Below, in pieces: positions 39,001 to 54,000 of a stretch of DNA of 64,000 nucleotides. The notes under the pieces are model-generated. The model worked only from the letters and a program-made list of their open reading frames with translations, ran no database searches and was not told the origin of the DNA. Made by a program: the position numbers and the translations under genes. The stretch is from Fragum whitleyi. Its lineage: Eukaryota > Mollusca > Bivalvia > Cardiida > Cardiidae. How positions within the stretch are numbered: position 1 is the stretch's first letter; each line of letters opens with the position of its first letter. The DNA lies in NCBI GenBank assembly GCA_948146395.1, contig OX411549.1:24853155-24917154 (forward strand), in the 5' to 3' direction.

Positions 39001-42000
39001 ATCGCAGAAAAACCCTCGTGTCGTAACGCATAATTAAGTAAAAAAAGAAGCGGCCATACTTTTATTTCGACGAAGATACTTATATAGTAGATCTACGCTT
39101 GTTTTATGGTCAAATTATCAATGTTACAAAAAGTAAAAACTGTCTCATACGTTCTCAAATTGTCATTCAAATTTTATTATTGATATTGAAATTAAAGAAA
39201 CATCGGACATTCGCTTTTTAAATGCCACGGCGATTTCACCGGATCCTCGTTGGGGTCGTTTTCAGACTTTACACACTCATGTTACATATTAGAAAATAGA
39301 AAATTGTGGACTGGCTCTTTACTGCTGACACAGAGCTTCTCATAAAGCTTATCAACATGGATTAATTTGCAGAGGTAGCTCTTTCACTTTCCGTTTTCTA
39401 CCGTGCTCGTCTTTAACGTCCGCGAGCTCGGAATATGCTGTCCTTAATTTCAACGTTAATCGTCAATTTCCTATCAAAACCATTTATTTTTAGCGTAGTT
39501 CAGTAGCAGTAAGTGCCAGTTACGATTAATTGGTCTGTCTCTTTGTCCGTCCATCCATCCATCAACAATTATAAAAATCACCAAATCTAGTCATCGGATT
39601 GCATATACAATCTACACAAAAATGATCCTTATGACAAGGCCTTTTCATATTTCACAGAATATTGTAAATCATGAAGAACTCTGGTTGCCATGGCAACAGA
39701 GTGAAATAAAACGTATCCAATTACAAGGCCTAGAATTTCACACTTTGCATAAAGCAGTATTGCTTAAATGCAGTATTACTTAATTCTTCACTACCAAACC
39801 CCTTGAAAGTTCTCTCCATTAAAAATATGCCTTGTGTTTTGGGTTTCCTGATTACTCAAAGAAATAAAGAAAAAATTAACAGTCTCCTTCTAAATTGCAA
39901 GGCCTACATCTTTTAAATTTGGAAAGATATTTTTTTCTACTGATTATCTAGATATCTACAAAAAAAAAAAAAAAAATTAAAAACACCTATATTGTGGGAT
40001 CCTGAAATTTGCATAGAACTAAAAAATGAATTTGTAACATCTATTTCTCTGAAATTATAAGACCAAATTCTGTAGCATTACTATTCTCTATCAAAATAAA
40101 TTAAATGATAACCTTCTTTTAGTAAATAAATTAAGAAAAGAAACTTTTATGGAAGGTATTTTAGTCAGTTTTTAGTGTAGATGTGCATTGCAAAAACCCC
40201 ATTTTTAGCCAGTACGCGCGTTACGCAAAATCTCCCTATTTGAGACCTAATCTCCCTACGAAAAGGTCTTAATCTCCCTATGAGAGCCCATGGAAATATC
40301 ACATGTATGAATACCATTATCATTTTTTACATTTTTATGCGAGAAGAAACCCTTTTGAGAATATGTCTCCTATCAACTCTTAATTAAAAGAAAGAAGATT
40401 TGTTTTGGATCTTTTTTTGTTGTTTTTATTTCCCTAATTTTAACTTCTTTAAATGATATTGCAATATGTATTGCAATATGATCAGGCCATATTGCAATAT
40501 ATTGCAATACGCTTTTTAGCATCATTTCTCAGTATGTTATACAGTGGAAAATTAAAAAATAGTTTTCTAAGCACTTAACTGATGGATATCAACTAAAATT
40601 CACTTGAATGATCCTTTAGTGACCCTAAATCAGTCTACAAAAATTATTATGACCAGATGAAAAATATGATGAAAAACTTTGAAATCATTTTTCAGCACCT
40701 GTTTGATGGATCTCCATCTAAAATTCACCCGTATGATCCATGAATGAGCCTTTATCAGTCTTTAAAAATCACGGTGATCAGTTGAGAAATATGTCCATTA
40801 TAGGTGGAGGTCATTTCTCTATATGATATATAGCGGACATTTTGAAAATTATTTTCTCAGAACCAAATAGATGGATATCAACCAAATTTCACTGTAATGT
40901 TCCTTCGGTAACCCTTTATCAGACAGAACAAAATAATTATGACTGGATGAAAAAATTGTATTAAGCAGGCAATGTTCAATTTTCCATATGTTTCTTTTCA
41001 AAAATATTTCAACATGTGAATTATCGTTCTTATAGAAAAAAGAAAGGGGGGGAATCACTTAAAACACTTGTTTAATCATATCAGTAGATTCAGGCCTGTT
41101 GAGCTCATGCAGCTCTAGTATATCTTATTTTGAAAAATATTGTATATTTTTAATTCCAGCCAAATGCTTTTATACGTGCTTCCTGTCATAATCAAATGGC
41201 CTGGTGGTCAGTTAAAATAAAATTCATTACATTTCAGAATTATTACTTCTCCCCACCCCCATGCTCATCTACTCCAATGATGATGGTACCAACGTTCATC
41301 TGCTGTTTTGTGGACACAAGGCTGTAACACTGATGGATACATTCCATGAGCCCAAAACTATAACTATGTTGCTATATTGGACAGGAGCATCAGGCCAGGT
41401 GGCCAAATTTAATCTACTCAAATGTATGAAAGACTATATATACAAGGTTTGTAAATAAAGTAACACTGTCTAACCAATTATAGTCCGTTTGACTTCTATA
41501 TGGACCAACATTTTGCCAAAAATCTCAGAAAATAATTAATGAAACGCATATTTTTCTTTTCATATCATTTTTTCCAGCTAATACCATGACGAATTTTGTT
41601 TTTCAGAATTTTTGAATGTAAGATAATGATTTTGTCCGTCCGTCTACATGTTAACTTTCAGCATTTCATACCTACTTGTTAATGTATTAAACGGAACAGC
41701 GAATTGTATAACCAAAAATAGTACTGATTTGCATAGTGGCCGAGTCTAAAGAGTAAGAGTTTAAGTGAATTGTATGACTATAAAATTGAGTTTTTCAATA
41801 TAATCAAGTTTGTCTAAGATTTTTGCTACCGTTGGATATCAAATCTGTGTATATTCTCTCTTTCTTCAGAAACTGTTTGACCAGATAATTGATTATTGAT
41901 TTTATTCATTCTGAGATGAACCCTATATTTACATGTTAAGACCAATCAAAAAGCATTATTAAACGAAGTAGTTGGGAATTTCACGAGGAAAACTTGATGA

Positions 42001-45000
42001 AAAGGCTAGTAATAATGGTAAAAATCACGTGCTATTTAAGTTAAAGATGACATGACCGTCGATATGCTAATTAGCATGTCCAAATAAGGAATAATGGAAA
42101 TTTTATCTGTCAAAAGTTAAGTATAAAACCACATATTTTTACTATATATGTTGACATCTTCATACTATTGAACAGCCTCCATCACCCCTCGTGTTTAAGA
42201 ACGGACAGAGCGAAAATATTAACATTAACTAGATAGACAAAATCATTATTTTGAAATCATTTTATTTTCAAAAAATATTTTTTGGAATGGAATTAAGCTG
42301 AAATTAAGATTTTACTACATACAAATCCTTTATTCAAACGCATTTTTTTGTAATTGATGAAAAGGTTGGTCCATATAGAAGTCAAACGGACTATACCAGA
42401 TCAAAGGGTCACCTGGGTCAGTGCAAGACAAGTATAAGTGCCTATATATTTTAGGCACTTATAATAAATTTGTCCTGACTCTTTGTAATGACAAGATTTG
42501 GACTTTTTTAATCTCAAAGATTTTGCAGACAAAAATTTCAAAACTCAAGGATTTTGAAATATGGAGTCTAATGAAAATATCATTGTGTTGAAATGAATTT
42601 TTGGTTGTAACAAGGAATTTCTTGATTTGCAATAGATGTTAACATTTTTCTCAAGCCATACTTCTTTGGCACATCAAATTGCGTGATATTGTGGTGATGG
42701 GTTATAAAGACTCTAATTCAGATGTAAGATTACATATCTAAAAGTTATATTACTTAGTTCTAGGCTTAGAATTTCCCATTTCTTACATTAACAACAGTTT
42801 GGTGCTTTTAAAGTGCACAACAGAATCCTTAAAAGAATGATTCTTCACCCTTGGACCCTGACGTCAGCACTCATTATTTCCGACTATTTATCTCTCACAA
42901 ATGGGTTGATAATCTTTAACAACCTATATGAGATAGCAGCTGGAGGCTAGGAATGGCTATGATGGTTGTACTGGTGAGAGAAATATCAGGCATCCATTGT
43001 TAGGTGCTCCAGTCACCTCAATATAAATGAAAAATGTTGAAAGCGGCATAAAACTCAATTCAATCAATGAATCATTTCACTCCTTGAGTCTTTGGTCCAG
43101 CAGCTTCAATGACTTCAGGATCACCAGATCTGGAGATCAAAGCCCATACTGACTACAAGAATTTTTCTAGGCAAAACATTAATGCCGTATTGGTCCTCTC
43201 TACTCAGGTGTATGCATAGTTACCTGTGCTGTGTTTGTTTTTTGTAAACAGTTGACCTGCAAATTAATTATCAAACTAGTGTGTGTGTATTTCCAAGAAG
43301 TCAGGTGCTTTACTAACCGAACCAATGGATCTTACAAAAGTGTCAAGTCCTTGATTATGTATGATGGAGAACTTGACAAAAAAATCTTTTAACAGAAAAT
43401 TAGATTGATCAATTTAAATTCAGAAAAAAAAGCCAGTTCCAAAATGTTAGACCATAGTCAACTTGTGCAGTCTTGATACTTTATGTCCTACTAAGATAAT
43501 CCCTTTTTGCCTGTCACGTATTTAAAAGTATATCCTTGAATTCTAACTCTTTTTCTAGGAATGTGAAAAGAAAATTCATCAAAACAAGATATACCTGGAG
43601 AATTTCAAGGGAAAGAAAGATATATATGATTATGTTCAGAAGGTACTTGATGAGGCTTACAAGAACAATCGTAGTATGGACTATGATGTAGGTATTCAAG
43701 ATTCCAATATGATGTTAAAGTAAATTCCAATTACCCTTTTGATTAAAAATCTGTTTGCAATTGTGTTAATTATAAGGGTTAAAGCAATGAGAACAGCTGA
43801 TTATGATTCCTTTTTGATGATTTGGTTCAATCTTTTCAAACAAGTAATGGAAGTTCGCTCCTGAGAATTTTGGTTCATTGTGCAACAGAAACTTCCGGCC
43901 ACTCTGGTACCACACCCTCGTCCACGCCAAATAGTTTCAATAAATAATTCATCGAAAAGGGGGACACTATCAAAAAAATCGTCCCTTTGGATTTTTTTTA
44001 AACACAATACGAAACATTTGATTTCAATATTTCGACAAAGTATTGCTAAATATAGTATTTATAAATCAACAAACTTGATTTTGTACGTTTAAGTGACGTC
44101 GACATTCCCGTGCTTTATAGGTCATCAAATAAGGTTATCTTAAAATGCTTATCCTTTAAAGTGCAACCCATATAATGTTCCGTCTGTAGTTGATTTATCC
44201 ATGATAATTTATTAATCTAATTTGGCCCGGTTATTCACTAAGGTTTTGTGCATTCTAAACTTAAGCTCTTTGGAACTATTCAATAATTCCTTTAATAATT
44301 TGACCTTTGACCTTTTACTGTGAAATTAGCACTAGAGTTTTCATAAAATCCATCAAAATATATCCGAAATATAGTGAAAGCATTAATAATTTTTCCCTTT
44401 TTTGAACTTTGACCTCTTTGTGTGACCTTGACATTAGAGCTACACACAAAATGATTACACATGATCAATGGTCCCGTGATGGTAAATATTTGTGTCAAGT
44501 TATTTGAAAACGATCCATTAATATCAGAAATATTGTGTGGTTATGAATATTTTCTACTGATTTTGACCTTTGACCTCTTGGTAGGACGTTGACATCCGTG
44601 ATCTAGTCTTGACATAAGAAAAAAAAGCTATGTGAATTGGAAATACAATTCTCAAGATGGCTTCCAATAAAGATTTCCCTGTTTACCAATTTTGAATACT
44701 TTTTATTATAATGAGATAGAAATGACACTTATTATTTATTACCTCCCTCCAAGAAAAAATCAAAATATTGCAAAACCAAACTCAATGACCCCATATTCTA
44801 CTAATTTTTCCAGAATCGTCATCAGAAAATTTAAAAGGGATTGTATTACTATTTCTATATTATTTCTATTTATATTGAATGATAATACCAATTAAAATTA
44901 AGAGAAATAAGTTTGACCATGATTGGTTTTGAAATGGCTGTTTTTCTACATACATTTGAATATAAACATTTTATCTATCAATTTTTTAATCAATATGATT

Positions 45001-48000
45001 CTTGATTTTCAAGTTATAAGAGTTTTATCTTCTTTTAATTCATAGACATGCTCTTTTTTCAAATACAATTTGAGGGGGTCTTTTTTTCATACATTTCTCA
45101 CACTCAAGAAAACTATACCCCACCCACCTAAACAGTTGATTTTCTCAAAACCTAATCCAATGACTCCTACTTTTTAATGCATTTTTGTAGTAGAAAAATG
45201 TTTGGCTACGTCATATGAAAAAATAAGGAAACCTGCATTACTTTGATCTCAGGAGTGAGCTCCCTAAATGCTGTTTTTCTGGTCATAAAGAGGATTCTGA
45301 TTGATATTTGGCAGAATTCCAACTTATATCGCAGGAAAAGGAAATGAAATAACTATTTTGTGATCATTGGGCTGATGTATTTATATTAAATGTTGCAAAA
45401 CATTTATCAAAATTGCTGCACATAAAGTATGATAATTGCAATCCAATAAAATAAAGAATTCTGATTGGTTTAAATCACATCACGTGGCGAAATCCATTGC
45501 ACTTTATTTCTGTATAAAATGCAATAGGTCTTTCGAAAATCCCCTGAACTTCGATCGGCAAGTCCTGTGTTGTAGGAACTCGAATTAACCTAGTCCCGGA
45601 TCATCAATGCAACATTTCTATTTAATCTATTATAAATTAAAATTATTTTCGAAAGAATTTACGATCACAAGCATGCAGTTCTGATTCTGAGACGACGTAA
45701 ACTTAGAAAACATCAAGTCGACGAAGACGTCCAAGCAACCCTCTCAACTAAGACCGACCACGCCGTTTTCGTTGAAAAATACAGACTTACATGGCAGAAA
45801 CAAGCTTTTTTGTCATAAATACCTCTACAAATTTTAATGTTGTCGTTTATTTGAGTATCATTTGTTTTACTTTATGACATTTCACTTCGATAGTGAGATA
45901 AACGCTACACAATCTAAAAATAGATTGAGTAATTTTTTACGCGCAGAAAGTAGACTTGAAGCTTTAATGTATGACCGAGTATTTAAATAGTTTCTTCGAT
46001 CTATATGATTGCAATTATAAGGGACGAGTGTCTTTTTCTCTGCGTTTATTGGGGTATAAAGTGCAATTGCCTTCGCACATGGCTTAAACATAACACCCTA
46101 CGGGCGTTATTTGCCATGTGCTAAGGAAATTGCACTTTATATCCCAATAAACGCAGTGAAAAAGACACTCATCCCTATATAAATTGTAATTAGAATATCT
46201 CTGTGTATTATTTCTTAAAGAATGCACTTGGTGAAATACTGAATAAGATTTTGTTATGATTATAGTGTGTTAGGTAACAATAACGATTTTTCTAAAGAAT
46301 TTGCCGTTAATTTTTATTTAATTATTGTCTAAAGAGTCAAGGATAAGAAGATGAGTCGTATAGGAACACCCTGGTCCTATTGTATTAGAATTGTTTTTTC
46401 AGAACTGTTTTAAGCTCCACGGGCCAATGCCACTGGGGCTAATGTCATGGCGCTGTGTCTGAAGTGAGTCCGGTCGTAAACTTTTTCTTTAAAAATCTTC
46501 TCCTCAGAGACTACTGAATGAATATCAACCAAACTTCACAGGAATGAAATTTGGGTGACCCTTTTTCAAAGTTGTTCGAGAAATTTTGATCCATTGAAAA
46601 ACATAGATTTAATGGGTGTGGCTAATTTCCAAATATGGTAAAAAGTGAGTTTTCTCAAATTCTAATTGATGGATTTGGTGACCCTTTATCAGTCTACAAA
46701 AAAATGTTGTTATCTGATGAAAAATATGTATTAAATGGTCGGATAGGAACACCCTGGTCCTATTGTATTAGAATTGTTTTTTCAGAACTGTTTTAAGCTC
46801 CACGGGCCAATGCCACTGGGGCTAATGTCATGGCGCTGTGTCTGAAGTGAGTCCGGTCGTAAACTTTTTCTTTAAAAATCTTCTCCTCAGAGACTACTGA
46901 ATGAATATCAACCAAACTTCACAGGAATGAAATTTGGGTGACCCTTTTTCAAAGTTGTTCGAGAAATTTTGATCCATTGAAAAACATAGATTTAATGGGT
47001 GTGGCTAATTTCCAAATATGGTAAAAAGTGAGTTTTCTCAAATTCTAATTGATGGATTTGGTGACCCTTTATCAGTCTACAAAAAAATGTTGTTATCTGA
47101 TGAAAAATATGTATTAAATGGTCGGAGGTCATTTCTCTATATGTTATATAGTGAAAACTTTGAAAATCATTTTCTCAGAATCTAAGTGATGGATATTAAC
47201 CAAATTTCACTGGAATGATACTTGAGTGACCCTTGGTCAGTTTACCAAACATTATTTAGATTGGATGAAAAATATTTATTTTATTGGGGAGGTCATTTTT
47301 CTATATGTTTTATAGTGTTAACTTAGAAAATCATTTTCTCAGAATGTTACTGATGGATATCAATCAAATTTCATTGGTATGATCCTTGGTTGGCCTTTTA
47401 TCATGCAGCCAATTATTGTCTTTGGATGAAAAATATTTATTTCATTGGGGAGGTCATTTCTCTATATGTTATCTAGAGGAAACTTTGAAAATCATTTTCA
47501 ACATCAGTAGAAACCAAAATATCGAAATAAAAATAGTCAAAACTTTATTTGCTATTACAAGAATTTCAAGCCTGTGGAGCGACTCAAGCCATTCATGGCT
47601 TTCTAGTTAATGATTCAACAGCCCTGTGTTCAGTATGACAAAACAGTGCAAACTGTTTGCCAATTATACCCCTCTTTGCGCTCAAGTGCACATATAAAGT
47701 GGGTTATTATTGGCTAACAGTTTGCCCCGTTTCTGTCATCCTGAACATAGGGCTTGTTTCCTTTGTGTTAATTTCAGTATACTTTGCCCTCAAGTGTCTC
47801 AATTAGATTGACAGCAATTATATGTTAATTACAGTTGCAGGTGTCCACAGCTGATCAAAGAAGCACACAAGAAAAAAGAGAAGCAAAAACTAAGTCCAAA
47901 GGAAAGCCATACATGCATCATTATGCACTAAATTTCAAGTTGCATTTCCAACCAGTGATGTTTGGGAAAACTGTTATGTTGAATATATGTGTATCTGGCT

Positions 48001-51000
48001 GGAAACATAATTATTATCTAGTGGTAAGCAAAATACTGTCTGACTGTTTTCAGCTCCAAAACACCACTTTGGTGTTGGTGCTAGAGATGGGCAGATAAAT
48101 AGATTATGATTGATAATTAGTTGGTTTGGGCTTAAGAGTGTGATAATTAACTAAGAAATTTCATAATTGCTTAATCAGCTCCTAACACATAAATGAAAAT
48201 CATTGTGTATTGTTTTTTAAACTGACATCGGTTTAATGACTCAGCATGAAACAGTTGTACCTGCCCATATGTTTATAGGCAGTTACAACTGTTTCATGCT
48301 TAGCAATGAGCTTGGTAGAAAAATCTGCAGAAAGAGTCTTTAGGTCATGAGTGTTAACTAAACTCTCAACTTCTATCCTTCAAAGGATGATACTGGGAGT
48401 GCTGTATTAATTTCTAAGAAAACAATTGATCATAAGTTGATTAACTCTTCCAACTAAAAACTGATGATCAATTGTGGATTGAAACCAATTGCCCAACACT
48501 AGATGGTGCTGAAGTTGGCATTGTTGTTGGTCTTGGTGTGACAAGCTTAAACCTGGGTCATATCTCTGTTTTCACTGATGATATATACTTCAAACTTGGT
48601 ATGTTTGTTTACAATCACAATTGCTACCCATACTACCAAAGTTCAAGAAATGTTGATTAGCCCCATTATATAGGAATGGCAGGATGGAGCTTATTTGAAC
48701 TTTAAGTCTTTGGCAAATTTACCCTCTCATGTATGTGATGGCAATTTGGGACTTATTTTTGGGTTAGCGCATTTGACTTGCCCCAGTTATGCCCCTTAAA
48801 CACTTAGTCTCTGGGTCCACTTTTCTTGTCAACACAACTCCTCCTAAGTTTCTGGCTGGATCTTCTTGAAACTTGGTCAATGTTACCACATCAATTGGTA
48901 GATGTGCATGAGGGAAGGATTTTATGGTTCGTTGATTTTTGCCTGAGTTATGCCCCTTTAAAACTTAGTCTTTGGGGCTTACTGCCTCAGTTATGCCCCC
49001 TTAAAATTTAGTCTCTGGGGTTTATTGAAAATGCAGCCTTGTGAATGCAACTCTTCCTAAGTTTCTGGCTGGATGTAAATGAAACTTGGTGGATGTTACA
49101 ACCAAAATTGGTAGATGAGCATGAAGTAAGGATTTTATGGTTCATTAATTTTACCCTAAATTATGCCCCCTTAAAACTTAGTATCTAGGGCTTATTGAAA
49201 TTGCAGCCTTTTAAATGCAACTCCTCCTTACTTTTTGTCTTTATTTAAATGAAACTTGGTGTATGTCATCACCATAATTTTTAGATGTACATGGATCAAC
49301 AATTTTATGGCTCATTTATTTCCCTGAATTATGCCCCCTTAAAACTTAGTGTCTGGAGCTTATTGAAATTGCAGCCTTGTGAAGGCAACTCCTCCTAACT
49401 TTTTGTCTTGATTTAAATGAAACTTGGTCATTTTGAATTTGGTTCTGTCAAAATAAGTAGTGTCTACAATTATTTTCGTGAAACAGCAGCAAAGTGGCGG
49501 CGTATTTTGTGACGATGGCACTCTTGTTTATATATCTACATGATATCTCTGACGAATTTGAAGTTAGGTCAAATGGTTTCTTAAACTTGATCACAGGGTC
49601 AATTCTCAGAAAAATCTTTTATTTACGCTAGAGGCCTTGATTTTGCTCAAATGTCTTGAAACTTGGTGTGAATGTTTATCATCATTTAATTTCAGATTTG
49701 TTAAAAAAAGAGACTACATGTATTTAGGTAATGATTATGGATCTAAAGTCAAATTTTGGAGACAAAAGAGTGCACTCCTGAGGCAATTTGTGTTGTGAAA
49801 ATGTCATGAAAGTTACATAAATTTTGTGTATTCTTATCTAGATCAAAATTTAAAACTGTACAGACTGATCCGAGTCTTGACGTTGCACACATGTGAAATT
49901 GTTGGGAATGTCACGCACAGGCTTATATTCAATATGTATTTGTTGGTCTATATCTGATTATCACAAATTCAGAATCAACTGGCAAGGTGAATGTCAATTA
50001 TAATTTGTATTAGCTTTGCTGTTTTGGAGAGAGAAACACGAGGTATTGCTATAGCCTTTGTGTCGTCGTTGACATTTTGTGATATCACTGGTTCTACTGA
50101 AGGCATTCACTTGAAACTTAGCACACATATTCACCATCAAAAGAGCAACCCTTGCTATCAAGGGGATAACCCATAAAAATTATGCTTTTTTTAGACTTAG
50201 TTTTTTTTCCACTATCCAACACACAACAGCCGAGCGTAGGCACCTATAGGCTGTGCTCTTGTTATGCAGATTCTAGAGGTGTGAAATGTTGTTATTTCTC
50301 AACCTCTCTATCTATATTTCAGTTCATCAGAACAACAGACAAAGCTGAATTCCAGAATGTTCAGATATCATCAACAAATTATGGACAATTGATGAAGCAA
50401 TCTTATAATGCTGATGAGGAATTTGTCTGTATTTTGTATTGGGGAGAAAGCTGGTAAGTCTACCATATTTGCTAACAATAGTAATTATTAAAAATCAAAA
50501 GAGTGATACTTCTATGGGGTGAACTGAATGGATAAAGGAATAGTAGATGGTCTCTGTTTACACTGTAGCCTGAGCTATAGATAGAGGGGGTATTGTGAGT
50601 TTCAAGCTAAGATATTGAAGTAATTCTTGCACAAACTCTAATTTGTGCACACTCATTTAAATTGTCTTGTCGGCATGATTTAAATGAGTACCCACAACAT
50701 AGGGTTCCTTTGAACAATGAAGATTTTAGACTGGCATTACCCTCTCTTATCTGTACCTGTGATGAAGTCATACTGGCATAATGTTAAGGTTATTGTCATG
50801 TTGTTGAGTCCATTATGTATACATCCATCTGTCCATTTGTGTGCAGGGCTATTTTTCAAAGATGTAATACGTCATGCAAAAAGGGACCATCTCATATGAA
50901 AAAGAGATCCAGCAGAAATAAAAAAAAAATTACACCCAAAGGCAAAATGATCTTTCTTGATTCAGAAAAGAGTTGGTGCCACAAGTGTCAGCTTAGTAAG

Positions 51001-54000
51001 CCTGTGCAGATTGCACAGTCTGACTATGGTTCAACATTTTAGGCACTTCCCAGATGGTCTCAATTTTGCTTTTTTATGATTGTTTGAAGACGTGTTTCTC
51101 AGTATTTAAACCTTCAATATTAAAAACTGTTGATTTTGTTAAAACTTTTCTATTTTACAGTAGGTAGGAAACATGTTAATACAAGGGGTCAAATCTTAGA
51201 AAAACCTTGTTTGCTTTCTTTACCCTACATTGTTGGCTCAAATGTCTTGAAACTTGGTCATAATGTATGTTCACATAAAATCTAGCATAATTGAAAATTG
51301 GCCAATTTTGGTCAAAGCTAGGTCACAGAGTCAAATCTTAGAAAATCTTGTGATCTTTCTAGAGACCACATTTTTGGCTTAAAGGCCTTGAAATGTTATC
51401 AGAATAATTGTATTTTTAATTTCTTTGACTTATTTGAAATTTGGTCAAGCCTGTCATGGATTACAAATAAGTAATTTTAGTATATTGCCACCATAGTAAA
51501 CAATTCCTCGGGTGAGTGCTTTAGGGTCAGTGGTCCCTCTTGTTTAATGGGTCAAAGGTCAAGGTCACATTTAAATTGAAATGTCTTGTTATTTTCAGTT
51601 GTAAGCTGTACAATGAGTTTGGTACTTTCATAGAGAGTGTATCCCTGACTGGTTACGACTCTCAAGATGACAGACAGGGAGGTTGTGATCCTTGTATCAT
51701 TGGTCTCTACTTGTATGGAATTAATAAGGAAAAAAGCAGGTAGGTTTTTTAGTGTATGTTGTGCCTAGAGATACATATAAGAGGGGGTGTCTCCAGTCTA
51801 AAAACTCATTATCTCATTGAAAACCTATATTGTGGGTTCTCATTTGAATTGTCTGGACGATTCTATTGAGTAATCACAATATGGGGCATGCAGATGTACA
51901 ATTATTGTAAATTGAAATTCAAAAAACACCTTCTATCTGTAGCTCTGGTTGTACTCCTTGTTTCACCGAATGAAAAATCTTGATGAAATTACTTTTGAGG
52001 TAGTGGAACTGTAATAGTTCAGCAACATTTAGAACCTCATGAATTTTCACAATATTGACAGATGTTTCCTTATGAAAATCATTAAAAAATTTACGGGTCC
52101 ACTACCTTAATTCAAAATTCTGAAAGCTGTGGATTCGCTTATTGTGTGTCAGTATAGAAGAGCTTTTGTTAGAGGGTATATTTTGGTGTTGAATTTGAAA
52201 GTTTGTGGCGGAGGAATATTTTTCATCTAGCAATCTCATACAGATCTCGTATAAATGAATGTGCAAATTTTCATATGCTTTGTCAACATGATTGTGTCAG
52301 CTACTTTGTACTGCCGAGATTTCATCAACTACTGAAGGTAGTATGTATTAATTATTTTTGGGCTCTTGAGCTATGATCTACAAAGTTAATTGTACTTAGA
52401 TAACAATTGCGCTACTACGTCGAATGGAGCTAAAACTGTGATTTGTTAATCAAACTTTAAATTAACCACTATAAGGGTTAACACATCCCTCTCTGCAGGT
52501 TTTGTGAACCTTAAATACATATTATTCTTATATTGTACTTATTTTGCATATACGGGGTAACAAATTTTATTAATAGACATATAAGAGGGAAAAAGACATG
52601 TCAAAAATCTGTATTTTTCAAGGGAACCCGATGTTGTGGGCACTCATTTGAATTGCACCTAAAAGACAATATTCCAGTTGTCTATCTCAAAAGAAACGCA
52701 TTGTTATAGGTGCAGGTCTCTTCCCCAAATGATTCTTACATGTGAAATTTTAACCACAATTGATAGAATGCTGGCTCTTAAGCTGTCACAACACATGTCT
52801 CAGAAATTAAGGTAGTAGACCTGTAATAGATTCGCAACATTTTGGTACACTTGATCTTTCACAATGTTGACCCAGGTTTCCTAATGAAAATCTTTAGGAA
52901 ACCTTGATTAACACTGTTAAAGTTCATTACTGCTGAGACATTGCAGAACTATTATGGGTCCACTAACTTAAAACATCATTTATCTGCAAAATATGTTATC
53001 AATAACATAAAGAGGGGGCAACTAAATGTTGTAACAACAAGCTATAGTTATGTTTTAGTATTCTATTTCACGAAAAAATTTCAAACAAAACAGCAGAAAA
53101 TGTCAAGAGTTCTATAGTCATCTCATAGTGAATGAGTTTGTTTTGGGCAACCGATCTAGATTGATGTGGGGGCATATTTTTTTACATGTCTGTCGGTCTG
53201 TTTGTCACCCCTTATAATTTTAAATTGGCCATAACTTTTATTAGGGAAAGAGCCTTCATATTTCACACAAGTATTTCTGGTGTCAAGACATTCCTGCTGG
53301 TACCATCGTACATGGTCATCAGTCAAGGTTAAGGTCATTTTTCAAGATCTAATATGTCGAAAATTACTGAAAATGGCAGTTGCAGGGGCATTAGTGTAGA
53401 ATCCATTATAGGGTGCTGTATCTATGCATTATGATAAAAAAGATTTTAAAGGGTGATATACCCCATTCAAACAAACAAATTTATTTCACAATTTCAGCAT
53501 CTGGAAGCATATGATTGGTAGTGGGGAAGACGTTGAGAACGATGTGACATTATCCATTGTTCCTTACTGGTCAGAGCTGGGTAAACCAGGTGTCCAGAAT
53601 GAGGTCAGACGCATGTTTACTGTCGGACGAACTGTAACGGGAAAGTTGTTACTGCTACAGCTGTCTATAGGACTAGGGTTTATGGATCCAAACAACATGG
53701 ACTTTGTTACCATGAACTTGCCTGAAAGGTTGGTTGAAAGGTTTATCAAAAGGAATACATAGAATCCCTTTTGTAATCCAGCAAGATATATATAATACAT
53801 ACTTAGTGTTTTGTATGAGAAAAAATATCTAACGAGGTTGGGAGAATTGATAATTGGCAAGGCTCTGCCAAGTTAGATATTTTTTCATACAATACACTAA
53901 GTATGTATTATATTTATCTTATAACCTTTATTTTTCTTGTTTTCGTCGATTTTTTTTAACTGAAATGCAAGTTTCTAAAATAACTGCATTATATTATTGT

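Noticed and set aside
53564..53860. 98-codon minus-strand frame
   Set aside because: Antisense to exon 16 and the following palindrome; no domain.
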